NCBI RefSeq assembly: GCF_000714935.1
Contig: NZ_JMIR01000024.1
Span: forward strand, 1 to 64,000
DNA: 64,000 nucleotides
From: Tumebacillus flagellatus
GTDB taxonomy: Bacteria > Bacillota > Bacilli > Tumebacillales > Tumebacillaceae
Reading direction: 5' to 3'
Position numbers and translations under genes: made by a program. The notes under the pieces are model-generated. The model worked only from the letters and a program-made list of their open reading frames with translations. It did not search any database and was not told where the DNA came from. Positions 50,965-58,604 of this stretch are shown piece after piece (the stretch's first letter is position 1; each line of letters opens with the position of its first letter).

Positions 50965-52650
50965 TTAGATCTTGACCTCCACCCCGTACTCCCGCATCCA
51001 GTGATCGATCTGCAGGTAGTAATCCAGCCGCCACCTCATCAGCTTATCGCGCTCGATCACGCCCTCGTCCAAGGTCTTGCGAATTTGCCCGCGGTCAACC
51101 AAGTCGTACAGCGGCGCGTTGCGATCTTGTAAAAAACGCTCTGCCGCTTGCCGGAGTTTCTGGGCGTAGGGACTTTTGAACACCACCGGCTGATTGCTTT
51201 TTTTCCGGTCGATCACGGCGTCGGGCAGGTAGGAGCGGAAGACTTGCCGCAGCACGCCTTTGGGTTGGTTGCGGTAGTTTTTCATCTCCCACGGGATGTT
51301 CCAAGCGTACTGTGCCAAGCGATGATCCACGAACGGCATCTGCAGGCGCACGCCGACGTCGTCGGTGATGAGTCCGTTGCGGCGCAGGAGGTAGGGCAGG
51401 TATTCCTTGATCATCAAGTAGGTCAACTGCCGCATCCGCACGTTCGGTTCATCGTCGCCGGGCAACAACGAAACTTCGCGGAACAGCGCCGCCCCTTGCT
51501 CTCGCGCGTACTCTTCGGCGCGAATCGACCGCAGCACGTCGGGCGACGCGTAGATCGCGGGTTGCTCCGGCAACCATGGCTGACTTGCATCCCCGACTCG
51601 ACGCTCGCTGTAAAAATGATGCGTCGACGCAAACAGTTCATCCGCCCCTTCGCCGATGACGACACAGGGATTCTGTGGCTTTATGACGCTGTAGATCTGG
51701 TGGAGCATCGCTTCGAATTTGGCTTGTGTGGGGAGAGCGTGCAGGTGACGCGGAAGGTCGTTGCGCTCCCAAGCAGCGGCGAAGTCATACAGCACCTCTT
51801 CGTTCGTCACGCCAAAGTGCTCCGCCATCCGCCGCACCCAAACGAAATCCAAGTCTTCCGTGTCTTCGGCTTCGTAACTTTCCGCCGTGTTTCCGGAGAA
51901 CGACTTCCACTCCGGGTGCGCTTGTCCAAACGAGCGGTGCATCATCCCCATCAAGCCGCTGGAATCCAACCCGCCTGACAAAATCAACGTCGGCGGGGTC
52001 GGGAGTTCCTTCCACTCGGATACGTGTGCATTCAACAGCTTATCGAGCGTGGAAACCGTCTGCTCAAGCGAATCTTCATGCGGGAGGCTTTGCAAGTTCC
52101 AATAGCAAATGTTCTTCGTTCCGGCAGTCGTGCAGATGACGAGATGGCCGGGTTTGACTTCCCGCACGTCTGAGAACACCGCGTTTCCGGGCGAGAAGTA
52201 CGGCCCTTTGAGAAAAAGTTCGGCGAGACCCTCCCCTGTGACCGTGCGCGAGACGGCGGGGTGTGCGAGGACTTGTTTCAACTCGGTGGCAAACGGGATC
52301 ACGCTACCCCGGTCAGAATAGTACAAATTCTTCATCCCCAGTTGGTCGCGCCCCAAGATCATCCTCTGCTCGCGGGCATCCCAGATCGCGAACGCGAACG
52401 CTCCGGCGAAGCGCTCGACGAACCCGTCGCCCCAATGGAGGTAGGCGGCTAGAAACAGGTCCGCGAGAGTTCCGTTTTTTGCAAAGCGGTATCCGGCGTT
52501 GGACAGCTCGTTTTGGATCTCGTTGCGGTTGTACAGGCCCCCTTCGGCGGCGGCCGTTACTTCTCGTTGTGCGTTCACTGCGGCATCTTGGCAAGTGAAT
52601 GATTCGGCTGCCTCCCGCTTCCAATCCAGAACTCCCGCGAATCCTCTCAT
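50965..52650 (-). CDS. Asparagine-synthetase-like protein without glutaminase Cys, copy 2
   Basis: A 561-residue paralogue of the 46949-48694 protein, clearly similar throughout (for example GPYFSPGNAVFSDVREVKPG against GPYFSPGQAVFADVRELLPG). Cys2 is replaced by Arg (MRGFAGVLDW), and the amidotransferase half is shortened further, lacking the NGEIYN and SDTE segments. The synthetase P-loop SGGLDSS is at 225-231, followed by IGEGADELFASTHHFY and QMPFVDHRLAQYAW. Start ATG 52650 with AGAGGAGA upstream. A promoter with a perfect palindrome lies 60 bases upstream. Confidence 0.9.
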   Translation of the reverse strand: MRGFAGVLDWKREAAESFTCQDAAVNAQREVTAAAEGGLYNRNEIQNELSNAGYRFAKNGTLADLFLAAYLHWGDGFVERFAGAFAFAIWDAREQRMILGRDQLGMKNLYYSDRGSVIPFATELKQVLAHPAVSRTVTGEGLAELFLKGPYFSPGNAVFSDVREVKPGHLVICTTAGTKNICYWNLQSLPHEDSLEQTVSTLDKLLNAHVSEWKELPTPPTLILSGGLDSSGLMGMMHRSFGQAHPEWKSFSGNTAESYEAEDTEDLDFVWVRRMAEHFGVTNEEVLYDFAAAWERNDLPRHLHALPTQAKFEAMLHQIYSVIKPQNPCVVIGEGADELFASTHHFYSERRVGDASQPWLPEQPAIYASPDVLRSIRAEEYAREQGAALFREVSLLPGDDEPNVRMRQLTYLMIKEYLPYLLRRNGLITDDVGVRLQMPFVDHRLAQYAWNIPWEMKNYRNQPKGVLRQVFRSYLPDAVIDRKKSNQPVVFKSPYAQKLRQAAERFLQDRNAPLYDLVDRGQIRKTLDEGVIERDKLMRWRLDYYLQIDHWMREYGVEVKI

Positions 52651-52687
52651 ACTGACATCTCCTCTTGTCTACAAATCTTGTGAACTT

Positions 52688-52722
52688 ACTATAATGCATC
52701 GAGCAAGAATTGTATATACAAT
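52688..52722 (-). promoter_or_regulatory. Promoter of asparagine-synthetase-like copy 2 with operator-like palindrome
   Basis: Minus-strand -10 TATAGT (52693-52688). The 17-spaced -35 falls inside the perfect 14-base palindrome ATTGTATATACAAT (52709-52722), so a dimeric repressor bound there would block the promoter. Confidence 0.5.
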
Positions 52723-52850
52723 ACCTTAACCTGTTCTAAGTTTATAAATTTACGAACAAACCTCCGTTGCGGCTGTACGCAAAAGAGATGGTATCCCAAC
52801 GCCCTTTGCACTATATTGAAAGTAGAAACAGGAAATGGAGGCTGGTCCAT

Positions 52851-53546
52851 TTGAACGAAGTGTTTCAAACGTTGTCTACCCCGCTGCTCGCCGATGCCTG
52901 CTTGCGGATGAAGGTTCCGTACCGTGTCGCTCCGGCGGGTATTCAACCGATTACGGCAGGAACTCGTATCGCCGGACGCGTGTTGCCGGTGCGGCATTAC
53001 GGGAGTGTGGATATTTTTTTGGAAGCGATGCATGGCGCGGCGGCTGGAGATGTGCTGGTGATCGACAACCAAGGCAGAACGCAGGAAGCGTGCATCGGCG
53101 ATTTGACCGTCTTGGAAGCAGCGGCAAGCGGCTTGGCGGGGATGGTGGTCTGGGGTCTTCATCGAGATACGTTCGAACTGCGCGAGATCGGGTTCCCGGT
53201 GTTCAGCTACGGTTCCTGCCCGACCGGGCCGCAGCGGTTGGACGCTCGCGAAGAGGAGGCGTTGGAAAGCGCTTCCTTCGGGGAGTTTCAAGTGACGGCG
53301 GACGACCTTGTGTTTGCGGATGACGACGGGGTGCTGTTCGTGTCCGGTACGGTGGATGTGGAGCAACTGTTGCAGATTGCCGCGGCGATCTCCCAGACGG
53401 AACGCAAGCAAGCGGACTTGATCCGTTCGGGAAAAACCTTGCGGGATCAGCTGCGGTTTGCGGAGTATCTGGAGAAGCGGGCGAGCGATCCGGGGTATTC
53501 GTTCCGGGCGCATCTGCAAACCATCGGAGGTTCCATCGAGGAATAA
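52851..53546 (+). CDS. RraA-like protein (HMG/CHA aldolase-like family)
   Basis: A 231-residue protein of the RraA/4-hydroxy-4-methyl-2-oxoglutarate aldolase fold: LSTPLLADACLRM, then AAAGDVLVIDNQGRTQEACIGDLTVLEAAASGLAGMVVWG and ELREIGFPVFSYG. The family catalytic pattern GD-x20-R-D is here GDLT followed by a replaced loop (WGLHRDTFE). Function may be an aldolase/decarboxylase or regulatory. The start chosen is TTG 52851 with GGAGG 9 bases upstream; a longer frame from 52767 lacks such a site. Confidence 0.85.
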   Translation: MNEVFQTLSTPLLADACLRMKVPYRVAPAGIQPITAGTRIAGRVLPVRHYGSVDIFLEAMHGAAAGDVLVIDNQGRTQEACIGDLTVLEAAASGLAGMVVWGLHRDTFELREIGFPVFSYGSCPTGPQRLDAREEEALESASFGEFQVTADDLVFADDDGVLFVSGTVDVEQLLQIAAAISQTERKQADLIRSGKTLRDQLRFAEYLEKRASDPGYSFRAHLQTIGGSIEE

Positions 53547-53553
53547 AGCGAAG

Positions 53554-53592
53554 CAAAAACGCCACCGGCACGAGGCTGGTGGCGTTTTTTAT
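53554..53592. terminator. Bidirectional terminator between RraA-like and GNAT genes
   Basis: Stem AACGCCACC / GGTGGCGTT with 12-base loop, A-run before and T-run after. Confidence 0.9.
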
Positions 53593-53613
53593 GTATTCGA
53601 TGCGCTCGATGTC

Positions 53614-54159
53614 TTAGTCGTGGAATCTTCCCATCACCACGGTGTTGTAGTACTTTCCGTCGGAGAGGAGTTTGTCATTTTTTAATATCCCTTCCCGCTC
53701 GAAGCCGAGCTTTTCGTAGAGCCGGATGGCTTTTTCGTTGGTTTCGAGAACGTGGAGGGTGATTTTACGGATGCCGTGTGCGTCGGCCCACGCGATGGAT
53801 TCCTGCAGAAGCCGCTTGCCGATGCCACAGCCCCAGAACTCTTGGAGGACGCAGACGCCGAACTCCACTTTGTGAGCGGAGCGTTTCAAGTACGTGCCCG
53901 CACATCTGGAATACCCGACGATGCGCTCCCCGGCGACGGCGACCAAGAACAAGTTTCTCGGCAACTCCGTGTCCTCTTGGATGATCTGCTGGAATCCCGG
54001 CACATCGAGAAACCCCTCGCCCGCTTCCCGGTCCATGTTCTCCGTTTCGCCGTCGATTTGGACGCGCACTTCCGACAACTGTTCGGCGTCTGGTGCGATC
54101 GCCGAGCGGATGGAGTACCGCAGTCCTTTCACAGTAAACTCTCGTGCGTCGATGATCAT
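53614..54159 (-). CDS. GNAT-family N-acetyltransferase
   Basis: A 181-residue acetyltransferase. GVCVLQEFWGCGIGKRLLQESIAWADAHG is the acetyl-CoA loop and helix, and ITLHVLETNEKAIRLYEKLGFEREG motif B. It resembles YhfO/RimI-like small-molecule acetyltransferases. A candidate promoter lies at 54213-54241. Confidence 0.93.
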   Translation of the reverse strand: MIIDAREFTVKGLRYSIRSAIAPDAEQLSEVRVQIDGETENMDREAGEGFLDVPGFQQIIQEDTELPRNLFLVAVAGERIVGYSRCAGTYLKRSAHKVEFGVCVLQEFWGCGIGKRLLQESIAWADAHGIRKITLHVLETNEKAIRLYEKLGFEREGILKNDKLLSDGKYYNTVVMGRFHD

Positions 54160-54212
54160 ACGACGACACCCCCGCCTTCCTGAATTTCACAATCTGCAAA
54201 TACGACCCTCTC

Positions 54213-54241
54213 AATATACTAGACTTTTCCTCAAAAAACAA
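54213..54241 (-). promoter_or_regulatory. Candidate promoter of the GNAT gene
   Basis: Minus strand TTGTTT, 17-base spacer, TATATT, about 55 bases upstream of the start codon. Confidence 0.45.
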
Positions 54242-54271
54242 AAACGCCCTTTCCCCACTATCTCGCCGCTT

Positions 54272-54304
54272 GGATCGCCTGTTCCCTTTTCTTTGAGGCG
54301 ATCC
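54272..54304. repeat. Perfect 9-base inverted repeat in the 54160-54516 intergenic region
   Basis: GGATCGCCT / AGGCGATCC with 15-base spacer and no T-run. The gene-free stretch 54160-54516 also holds a G/C-rich segment (54310-54365) with no recognised RNA motif, then AT-rich DNA and the promoter of the secreted protein. Confidence 0.6.
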
Positions 54305-54447
54305 CTGTAGAAAGGAAAATAACACCGCCGGCAGTCGCGCCACAGCTACGGGAACGAACCCCTGCTCTGTTTTGTCTTCTCAGACGACCTTTTGAGTTGA
54401 GCATCGTTGTATAACGCGTAGTTTTTCATTAAATACAATAATATATA

Positions 54448-54476
54448 TTGAAAAATAAAAAATATCACAGTATAGT
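54448..54476 (+). promoter_or_regulatory. Sigma-A type promoter of the 160-residue secreted protein
   Basis: TTGAAA, 17-base spacer, TATAGT, in very AT-rich DNA. Confidence 0.75.
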
Positions 54477-54516
54477 GATAGATGTAATCTACTAAACAAT
54501 GAAAAAGGTGATCCCG

Positions 54517-54999
54517 ATGAAAAAAATCGCAGCCTGTCTCGCAACTGCCGGCGTTCTTGCGACTGCCTTGATGCCGATGATGGCAAGCGCATCGACCGTC
54601 CAAAACCATGCAACTTCGGTGAGCCCCCTCTCTATGTACAGTGTCAACAGCATCAAGCCCGAAGGTTCCTATTCCAACGCGTGGGGAACCGCTTCACTGT
54701 CGGCCGATGATGCCAACCTGCAGTTTATGTGGCAACTTTCCCCGAACGATAAGTCCAAGACTTATACGTATAACATGGGGATCGATTATTACCGCGGTTC
54801 CACGTATGTCGGCACCATCTCGATGAAATCGGTGACGGGTGCAGGCGTTCTGAGCGGCTATGTCCCCTATCCTCGCTATCTGCCGTTGACCCTGTATACG
54901 GCGAAGTTGAACGGCTATTGGACCGCCTCTGACGGCACGACCGGCAGCATCGGCGATTACCTGGGTCAAGCGACCACTCCGTTTTATCCCAACTATTAA
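54517..54999 (+). CDS. Secreted protein of unknown function (160 residues)
   Basis: Start ATG 54517 with AAGGTGA 5 bases upstream; an in-frame ATG at 54499 precedes the ribosome site. A signal peptide ends near residue 26 (ASA-STV). The mature part is rich in Tyr, Ser and Gly, with alternating strands such as YTYNMGIDYYRGSTYVGTISM and TLYTAKLNGYWTASDGTTG, suggesting a small beta-sandwich. No Cys. No family recognised. First of three secreted-protein genes in this region. Confidence 0.78.
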   Translation: MKKIAACLATAGVLATALMPMMASASTVQNHATSVSPLSMYSVNSIKPEGSYSNAWGTASLSADDANLQFMWQLSPNDKSKTYTYNMGIDYYRGSTYVGTISMKSVTGAGVLSGYVPYPRYLPLTLYTAKLNGYWTASDGTTGSIGDYLGQATTPFYPNY

Positions 55000-55019
55000 G
55001 TAAATTCGTTCGGATCGAA

Positions 55020-55066
55020 CCAAGACCTCTCCTTCCTCCCGGAATCAGAGGTCTTGGTTTTTTTGA
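55020..55066 (+). terminator. Terminator of the 160-residue secreted protein
   Basis: Perfect stem CCAAGACCTCT / AGAGGTCTTGG followed by seven T. Confidence 0.95.
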
Positions 55067-55070
55067 CACA

Positions 55071-55105
55071 CAAAAAAACTGCCCCTAACCAAGTTAGGGG
55101 CAGTC
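55071..55105 (-). terminator. Terminator of csp copy 1
   Basis: Minus-strand stem ACTGCCCCTAAC / GTTAGGGGCAGT (TTGG at the turn) followed by TTTTTTT. Confidence 0.93.
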
Positions 55106-55118
55106 GTTCTGCTAGGAG

Positions 55119-55319
55119 TTACAGCTTTACAACGTTTTCAGCTTGCGGGCCGCGGTTGCCTTCAACAACGTTGAATTGTACGCGTTGGCCTTCGTCCAAG
55201 GTCTTGAAACCGTCGCCGGTGATTGCGGAGAAATGTACGAATACGTCGCTGCCGCCTTCAACCTCGATGAAACCGAAACCTTTTTCAGCGTTGAACCATT
55301 TCACAGTACCGTTTTGCAT
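55119..55319 (-). CDS. CspA-family cold-shock protein, copy 1
   Basis: A 66-residue single cold-shock domain with both RNA-binding motifs, KGFGFIE and VFVHFSAI. Cold-shock proteins melt RNA structure and support translation at low temperature. It differs from copy 2 (60001-60201) by one residue, GDGF against GEGF. A long structured leader and promoter precede it. Confidence 0.97.
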   Translation of the reverse strand: MQNGTVKWFNAEKGFGFIEVEGGSDVFVHFSAITGDGFKTLDEGQRVQFNVVEGNRGPQAENVVKL

Positions 55320-55382
55320 TTGAGAAAACCTCCATAAAGTGGGATTGTTAACATGCGCTTCTTATTCACCGTAAAATAAATA

Positions 55383-55442
55383 AAATTCACACATTGCAAA
55401 AGGCTTCATCTAAAAATGATCCCCTTTGCAACGAGTGAATTC
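55383..55442 (-). promoter_or_regulatory. Long hairpin in the csp copy 1 leader
   Basis: In the roughly 140-base 5' leader, GAATTCAC..TTGCAAAGG pairs with CCTTTTGCAA..GTGAATTT with a few mismatches. The same structure, with better pairing, is present in copy 2. Likely part of cold-responsive mRNA control. Confidence 0.65.
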
Positions 55443-55466
55443 AGGTTTCATCCTTATATTTGATTT

Positions 55467-55494
55467 CAGTATACCATATCTGGAGCCAATAGCA
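55467..55494 (-). promoter_or_regulatory. Promoter of csp copy 1
   Basis: Minus strand TTGCTA, 16-base spacer, TATACT; identical core in copy 2. Confidence 0.7.
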
Positions 55495-55547
55495 AGCGAT
55501 TGAGGAAAAAAGAAAAAACGGGCCGATCCTGCAATCATAATTTTAGA

Positions 55548-55576
55548 TTGAAGTTCGAAATCATTACCAGTACAAT
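55548..55576 (+). promoter_or_regulatory. Promoter of the beta-helix protein gene
   Basis: TTGAAG, 17-base spacer, TACAAT, 47 bases before the start codon. Confidence 0.65.
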
Positions 55577-55623
55577 ACTACATAAGAAATGATTTACATC
55601 CAAGTAAACCAAGGAGGGTTCCT

Positions 55624-57219
55624 ATGAAAAAAACAACATCCATCCTCGCCGCCGCTGCGTTGCTGACCCTGCAAGTCCTCCCCGCTCAGGCTGACTCTAC
55701 AACCTATGTGGCAAACATTCAAGACTTCGGCGCGGACGGCACCGACCAAGTCGACGATTCGGCTGCCATTCAAAATGCGATCGACGCTGCAGCGGCTCAC
55801 GGCGGCGGGACGGTATATATCCCGAAAGGCACGTATCTCTTGAGCCAACTGAGAGGGAAATACTCCTCGTTGTTGATCTTGAAAAGCAATGTCGCGTTTC
55901 AAGGGGAGGGAGCGAGCAGCGTGTTGAAAGTCGCCGATCACCTGAATCAGGTCGGTCAGGAATTCAATGTGTTCGCGCCCTACGACAACACGACCGCCAG
56001 CCGCGTGGACAACGTCAGCTTCTCGAATTTTAAAATCGACGAGAACGGAGTGAACAACCTCCTCCCGCAATCGGAGCCCAACAAAGGCAACCGCGCCATC
56101 ATGGTTCGCTTCGGCTCTCACATCCAAGTCGATCATATGGTGTTTGAAAACAACCCCGGACAACAGACGCTTTCGTTTGGGAACAACACCAACCCGCAAA
56201 CGGTGTCCAACTTGGTGATCACAAACAGCCGCTTTGCCAACGTTTCCGATTCGGTTGCGGGAAATGCGTACGCGCGCGACCACAGCAGCATCTATGCACA
56301 AGCGGATACGGTGCAGATTTCCGACAACACGTTTGTGAACGCTGCACCGGGTCGTTTTTCAACGGCAATTGAGTCGCATTCTTCTCACGCGACCGTATCG
56401 GGCAACTACATTGAGAACTACTATACCGGCCTGAACATCGTCGCCACAGTTACGGATCACAAAGATTCGCTCTACGCCAACAACACGATCATCCGCCCGA
56501 ACACGGCGTTCCAGTTCTGGACGAGACTAGGGTATCAGATGTCTGGCATCACGCTGGATCACAATACGATCGTGCAACGAGACGGCGGGCTTAATTCCTT
56601 CGTGGATACGAGTGCAAATGTCATCAGCCAGATCGGCGTCCTCAAGATTACCAACAATTCATTTACCACGGAGAGCGGGCCATCCGTCAACACGTCTTCG
56701 GCGATTCGCATCGGGCGCGTAGGAACGATTGACATCTCCCACAATACGTTTACGAACCTCTTGGCAAGAGCGGTTGAACTGGGGACGATGGACGACAACG
56801 CCACGTCGATCTCGATTACCTCCAACACCGTGACCGACTGCGGACAAACCACAAGTACCACTTCGGACGATTTCCATACGGCGTTTAGTTTCATGAGCAC
56901 GAACAAGCTCGTGAGCCTCAACGTGTCGAACAACACCATCCAGAACCAAAACGGCAAGACGATGAAGACGGCCATCAGCGGAAACACCCCCTTGGGCGCG
57001 GGCACGATTGAATCGAACACCCTCACCCATGTCGGATCGGTGCTGAACTGGAGTTCCACGTCCTCCATCGACTCTCTCCACCTCGTCCAAACGGGCACAG
57101 GTTCTCCGGAGAACAAGATCCGTGCCTCCGCAGGCAGCGTCTGGACGGACGGCACGACGGGAATTTCCTATCAGAAAACGACAGACGCATCGTCGGCAAG
57201 CGGTTGGAAGCGCATGTAA
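55624..57219 (+). CDS. Secreted right-handed beta-helix protein (pectate-lyase-like superfamily)
   Basis: A 531-residue exported protein; signal peptide ends near residue 23 (AQA-DST). IQDFGADGTDQVDDSAAIQNAIDAAAAHGGGTVYIPKGTYLL is the entry motif of pectate-lyase-superfamily/GH28-like helices. The following region consists of many parallel-helix coils with Asn ladders (ITNSRFANVS, ISDNTFVNA, ITNNSFT, ISHNTF, VSNNTIQN). It probably binds or cleaves a polysaccharide; catalytic residues are not clear. GGAGGG 8 bases before the start. Confidence 0.9.
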   Translation: MKKTTSILAAAALLTLQVLPAQADSTTYVANIQDFGADGTDQVDDSAAIQNAIDAAAAHGGGTVYIPKGTYLLSQLRGKYSSLLILKSNVAFQGEGASSVLKVADHLNQVGQEFNVFAPYDNTTASRVDNVSFSNFKIDENGVNNLLPQSEPNKGNRAIMVRFGSHIQVDHMVFENNPGQQTLSFGNNTNPQTVSNLVITNSRFANVSDSVAGNAYARDHSSIYAQADTVQISDNTFVNAAPGRFSTAIESHSSHATVSGNYIENYYTGLNIVATVTDHKDSLYANNTIIRPNTAFQFWTRLGYQMSGITLDHNTIVQRDGGLNSFVDTSANVISQIGVLKITNNSFTTESGPSVNTSSAIRIGRVGTIDISHNTFTNLLARAVELGTMDDNATSISITSNTVTDCGQTTSTTSDDFHTAFSFMSTNKLVSLNVSNNTIQNQNGKTMKTAISGNTPLGAGTIESNTLTHVGSVLNWSSTSSIDSLHLVQTGTGSPENKIRASAGSVWTDGTTGISYQKTTDASSASGWKRM

Positions 57220-57291
57220 CAAATATTTGATTGATAAAAATTATAATATGATATAAAATTGACTCATCAACCAAGAAGGAGTTGAACTACA

Positions 57292-57546
57292 ATGAAAAAG
57301 CTCGCTTTGGCTCTGATGGCTGCCGTAGCTGTTTTTGGCGCAACCGCTTATGCAACCCCTGCACAAGCAGCAACGCACTCCACGATCGTACCCAATTCTC
57401 CTGAAGGAACGGTACTGGTGGTCTACTTCGATCATTATCCGCCGAGCACGTACAGCGATGACTCCGGCTTCTACGGCTACCTCATCAATGTGCGTACGGT
57501 CTCCGGCGGTTTGTGGGAAGGTACGTACTACAGTAATTTCAATTAA
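57292..57546 (+). CDS. Small secreted protein of unknown function (84 residues)
   Basis: Signal peptide to about residue 27 (AQA-ATH), then a 57-residue mature part rich in Tyr, Ser and Gly (VVYFDHYPPSTYSDDSGFYGYL). No Cys. GAAGGAG precedes the ATG. Upstream DNA is very AT-rich. No family recognised. A terminator follows. Confidence 0.78.
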   Translation: MKKLALALMAAVAVFGATAYATPAQAATHSTIVPNSPEGTVLVVYFDHYPPSTYSDDSGFYGYLINVRTVSGGLWEGTYYSNFN

Positions 57547-57559
57547 ATACACCCTGCTG

Positions 57560-58483
57560 TTACACCACAACCTTGGTTCGGGATTCAACCGGACTGAGGT
57601 TGTTTCTTTTTCTAACAGCCTTTCGAAACAGATTGATTCTGAGGTTCCCAGTCGTGAGCACAATGCTGAGCAGAACAAGGGCCGCACCGATCGTTCCCAT
57701 CCCCCCTAAAACTTCATGTGCAAACAGAACCCCAAAAATCGCTGCGAAAACAGGTTCCAATGAAAAAATGAGCCCCGTCCGATTTGCCGACGTATACTTT
57801 GAAACGATCACTTGGACCACAAACCCTAAACTGCAAAAAACACTCAGCATGAGAATCGCAAACCATGCCGTCGTCGATGTTGGCCACGCAGGCGTTTCAA
57901 ATAGCAGAGAGAACATAAACCCCAACAGGCCGGTAAACCCGATTTGCATGATGCCAAGACTCAGCGTGTCGACTTTTTTTGAAACGTTGCTTGCCAATAG
58001 AATGTGGATCGCATAGAAAAGCGCCGACGCCATACACCACAGATCCCCGATCGAAACAGTCAACGGGAACTCGATCGTCAGACACCCAATGCCCATGATG
58101 GCGATGAGTACGCTGAGTATCGTTTTTGGAGTGATCTTGCTCTTCAAGAGGAAGGCTCCAATCAACGGGACAAATACAACGGTCAAGCTCTGTAAGAACC
58201 CCGCTTTGGAGGTCGTCGTGGTTTTCAACCCAACCGTAATACAGGTCAAAACAGCAAATAGGAGCAAGCCTAAGCAGAAGGAATACAGCAGGGTTTTTAC
58301 GTTCATCGTCCTAAACAAGTGTCGGAAGAAGAGGATGGCTGCCAGAACAAAGGCAATTCCAAAGCGCAGAGCGATGAGTTGAAAAGCCGATATTGATTCC
58401 AGACCGATCTTCATGAGAAGATACGAAGACCCCCAGCACAGGGTGACAAACAACATCACGAGGTCGGCTTTCAGCGGTTTCAT
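57560..58483 (-). CDS. EamA/DMT-family transporter
   Basis: A 307-residue, ten-helix transporter with two EamA repeats: TLCWGSSYLLMKIGLESISAFQLIALRF in the first and GDLWCMASALFYAIHILLA opening the second, ending with the ALVLLSIVLTTGN helix. Substrate unknown (metabolite efflux is usual). Start ATG 58483 with GGAGGGA 6 bases upstream. Divergent from a LysR-type regulator, a typical regulator/target pair. Confidence 0.93.
   Translation of the reverse strand: MKPLKADLVMLFVTLCWGSSYLLMKIGLESISAFQLIALRFGIAFVLAAILFFRHLFRTMNVKTLLYSFCLGLLLFAVLTCITVGLKTTTTSKAGFLQSLTVVFVPLIGAFLLKSKITPKTILSVLIAIMGIGCLTIEFPLTVSIGDLWCMASALFYAIHILLASNVSKKVDTLSLGIMQIGFTGLLGFMFSLLFETPAWPTSTTAWFAILMLSVFCSLGFVVQVIVSKYTSANRTGLIFSLEPVFAAIFGVLFAHEVLGGMGTIGAALVLLSIVLTTGNLRINLFRKAVRKRNNLSPVESRTKVVV
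57566..57613 (+). terminator. Terminator of the 84-residue secreted protein
   Basis: Imperfect stem ACAACC-TGG / CCGG..GGTTGT followed by TTCTTTTTC. It overlaps the 3' end of the convergent transporter gene. Confidence 0.6.
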
Positions 58484-58604
58484 GCAGACTCCCTCCAATT
58501 CATGTATGTAGGGTCAGTATACGAACGTCTCATGCACAAGTAAAACGCATCTTTCTTGTGGTAAGCATGAGGAAATCGAATGTATAGTGGAGGGGATTTT
58601 TTTC

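Noticed and set aside
46949-52650. Lasso-peptide or beta-lactam cluster based on the Cys-less synthetases
   Set aside because: No leader peptidase, RRE protein, precursor peptide, carboxyethylarginine synthase or clavaminate-type genes are nearby. The enzymes are full-length AsnO-like, so the claim is limited to loss of glutaminase.
54245-54375. Riboswitch (c-di-GMP, c-di-AMP, guanidine or ZTP type)
   Set aside because: Core motifs of these classes could not be found by eye; only a simple inverted repeat is certain.
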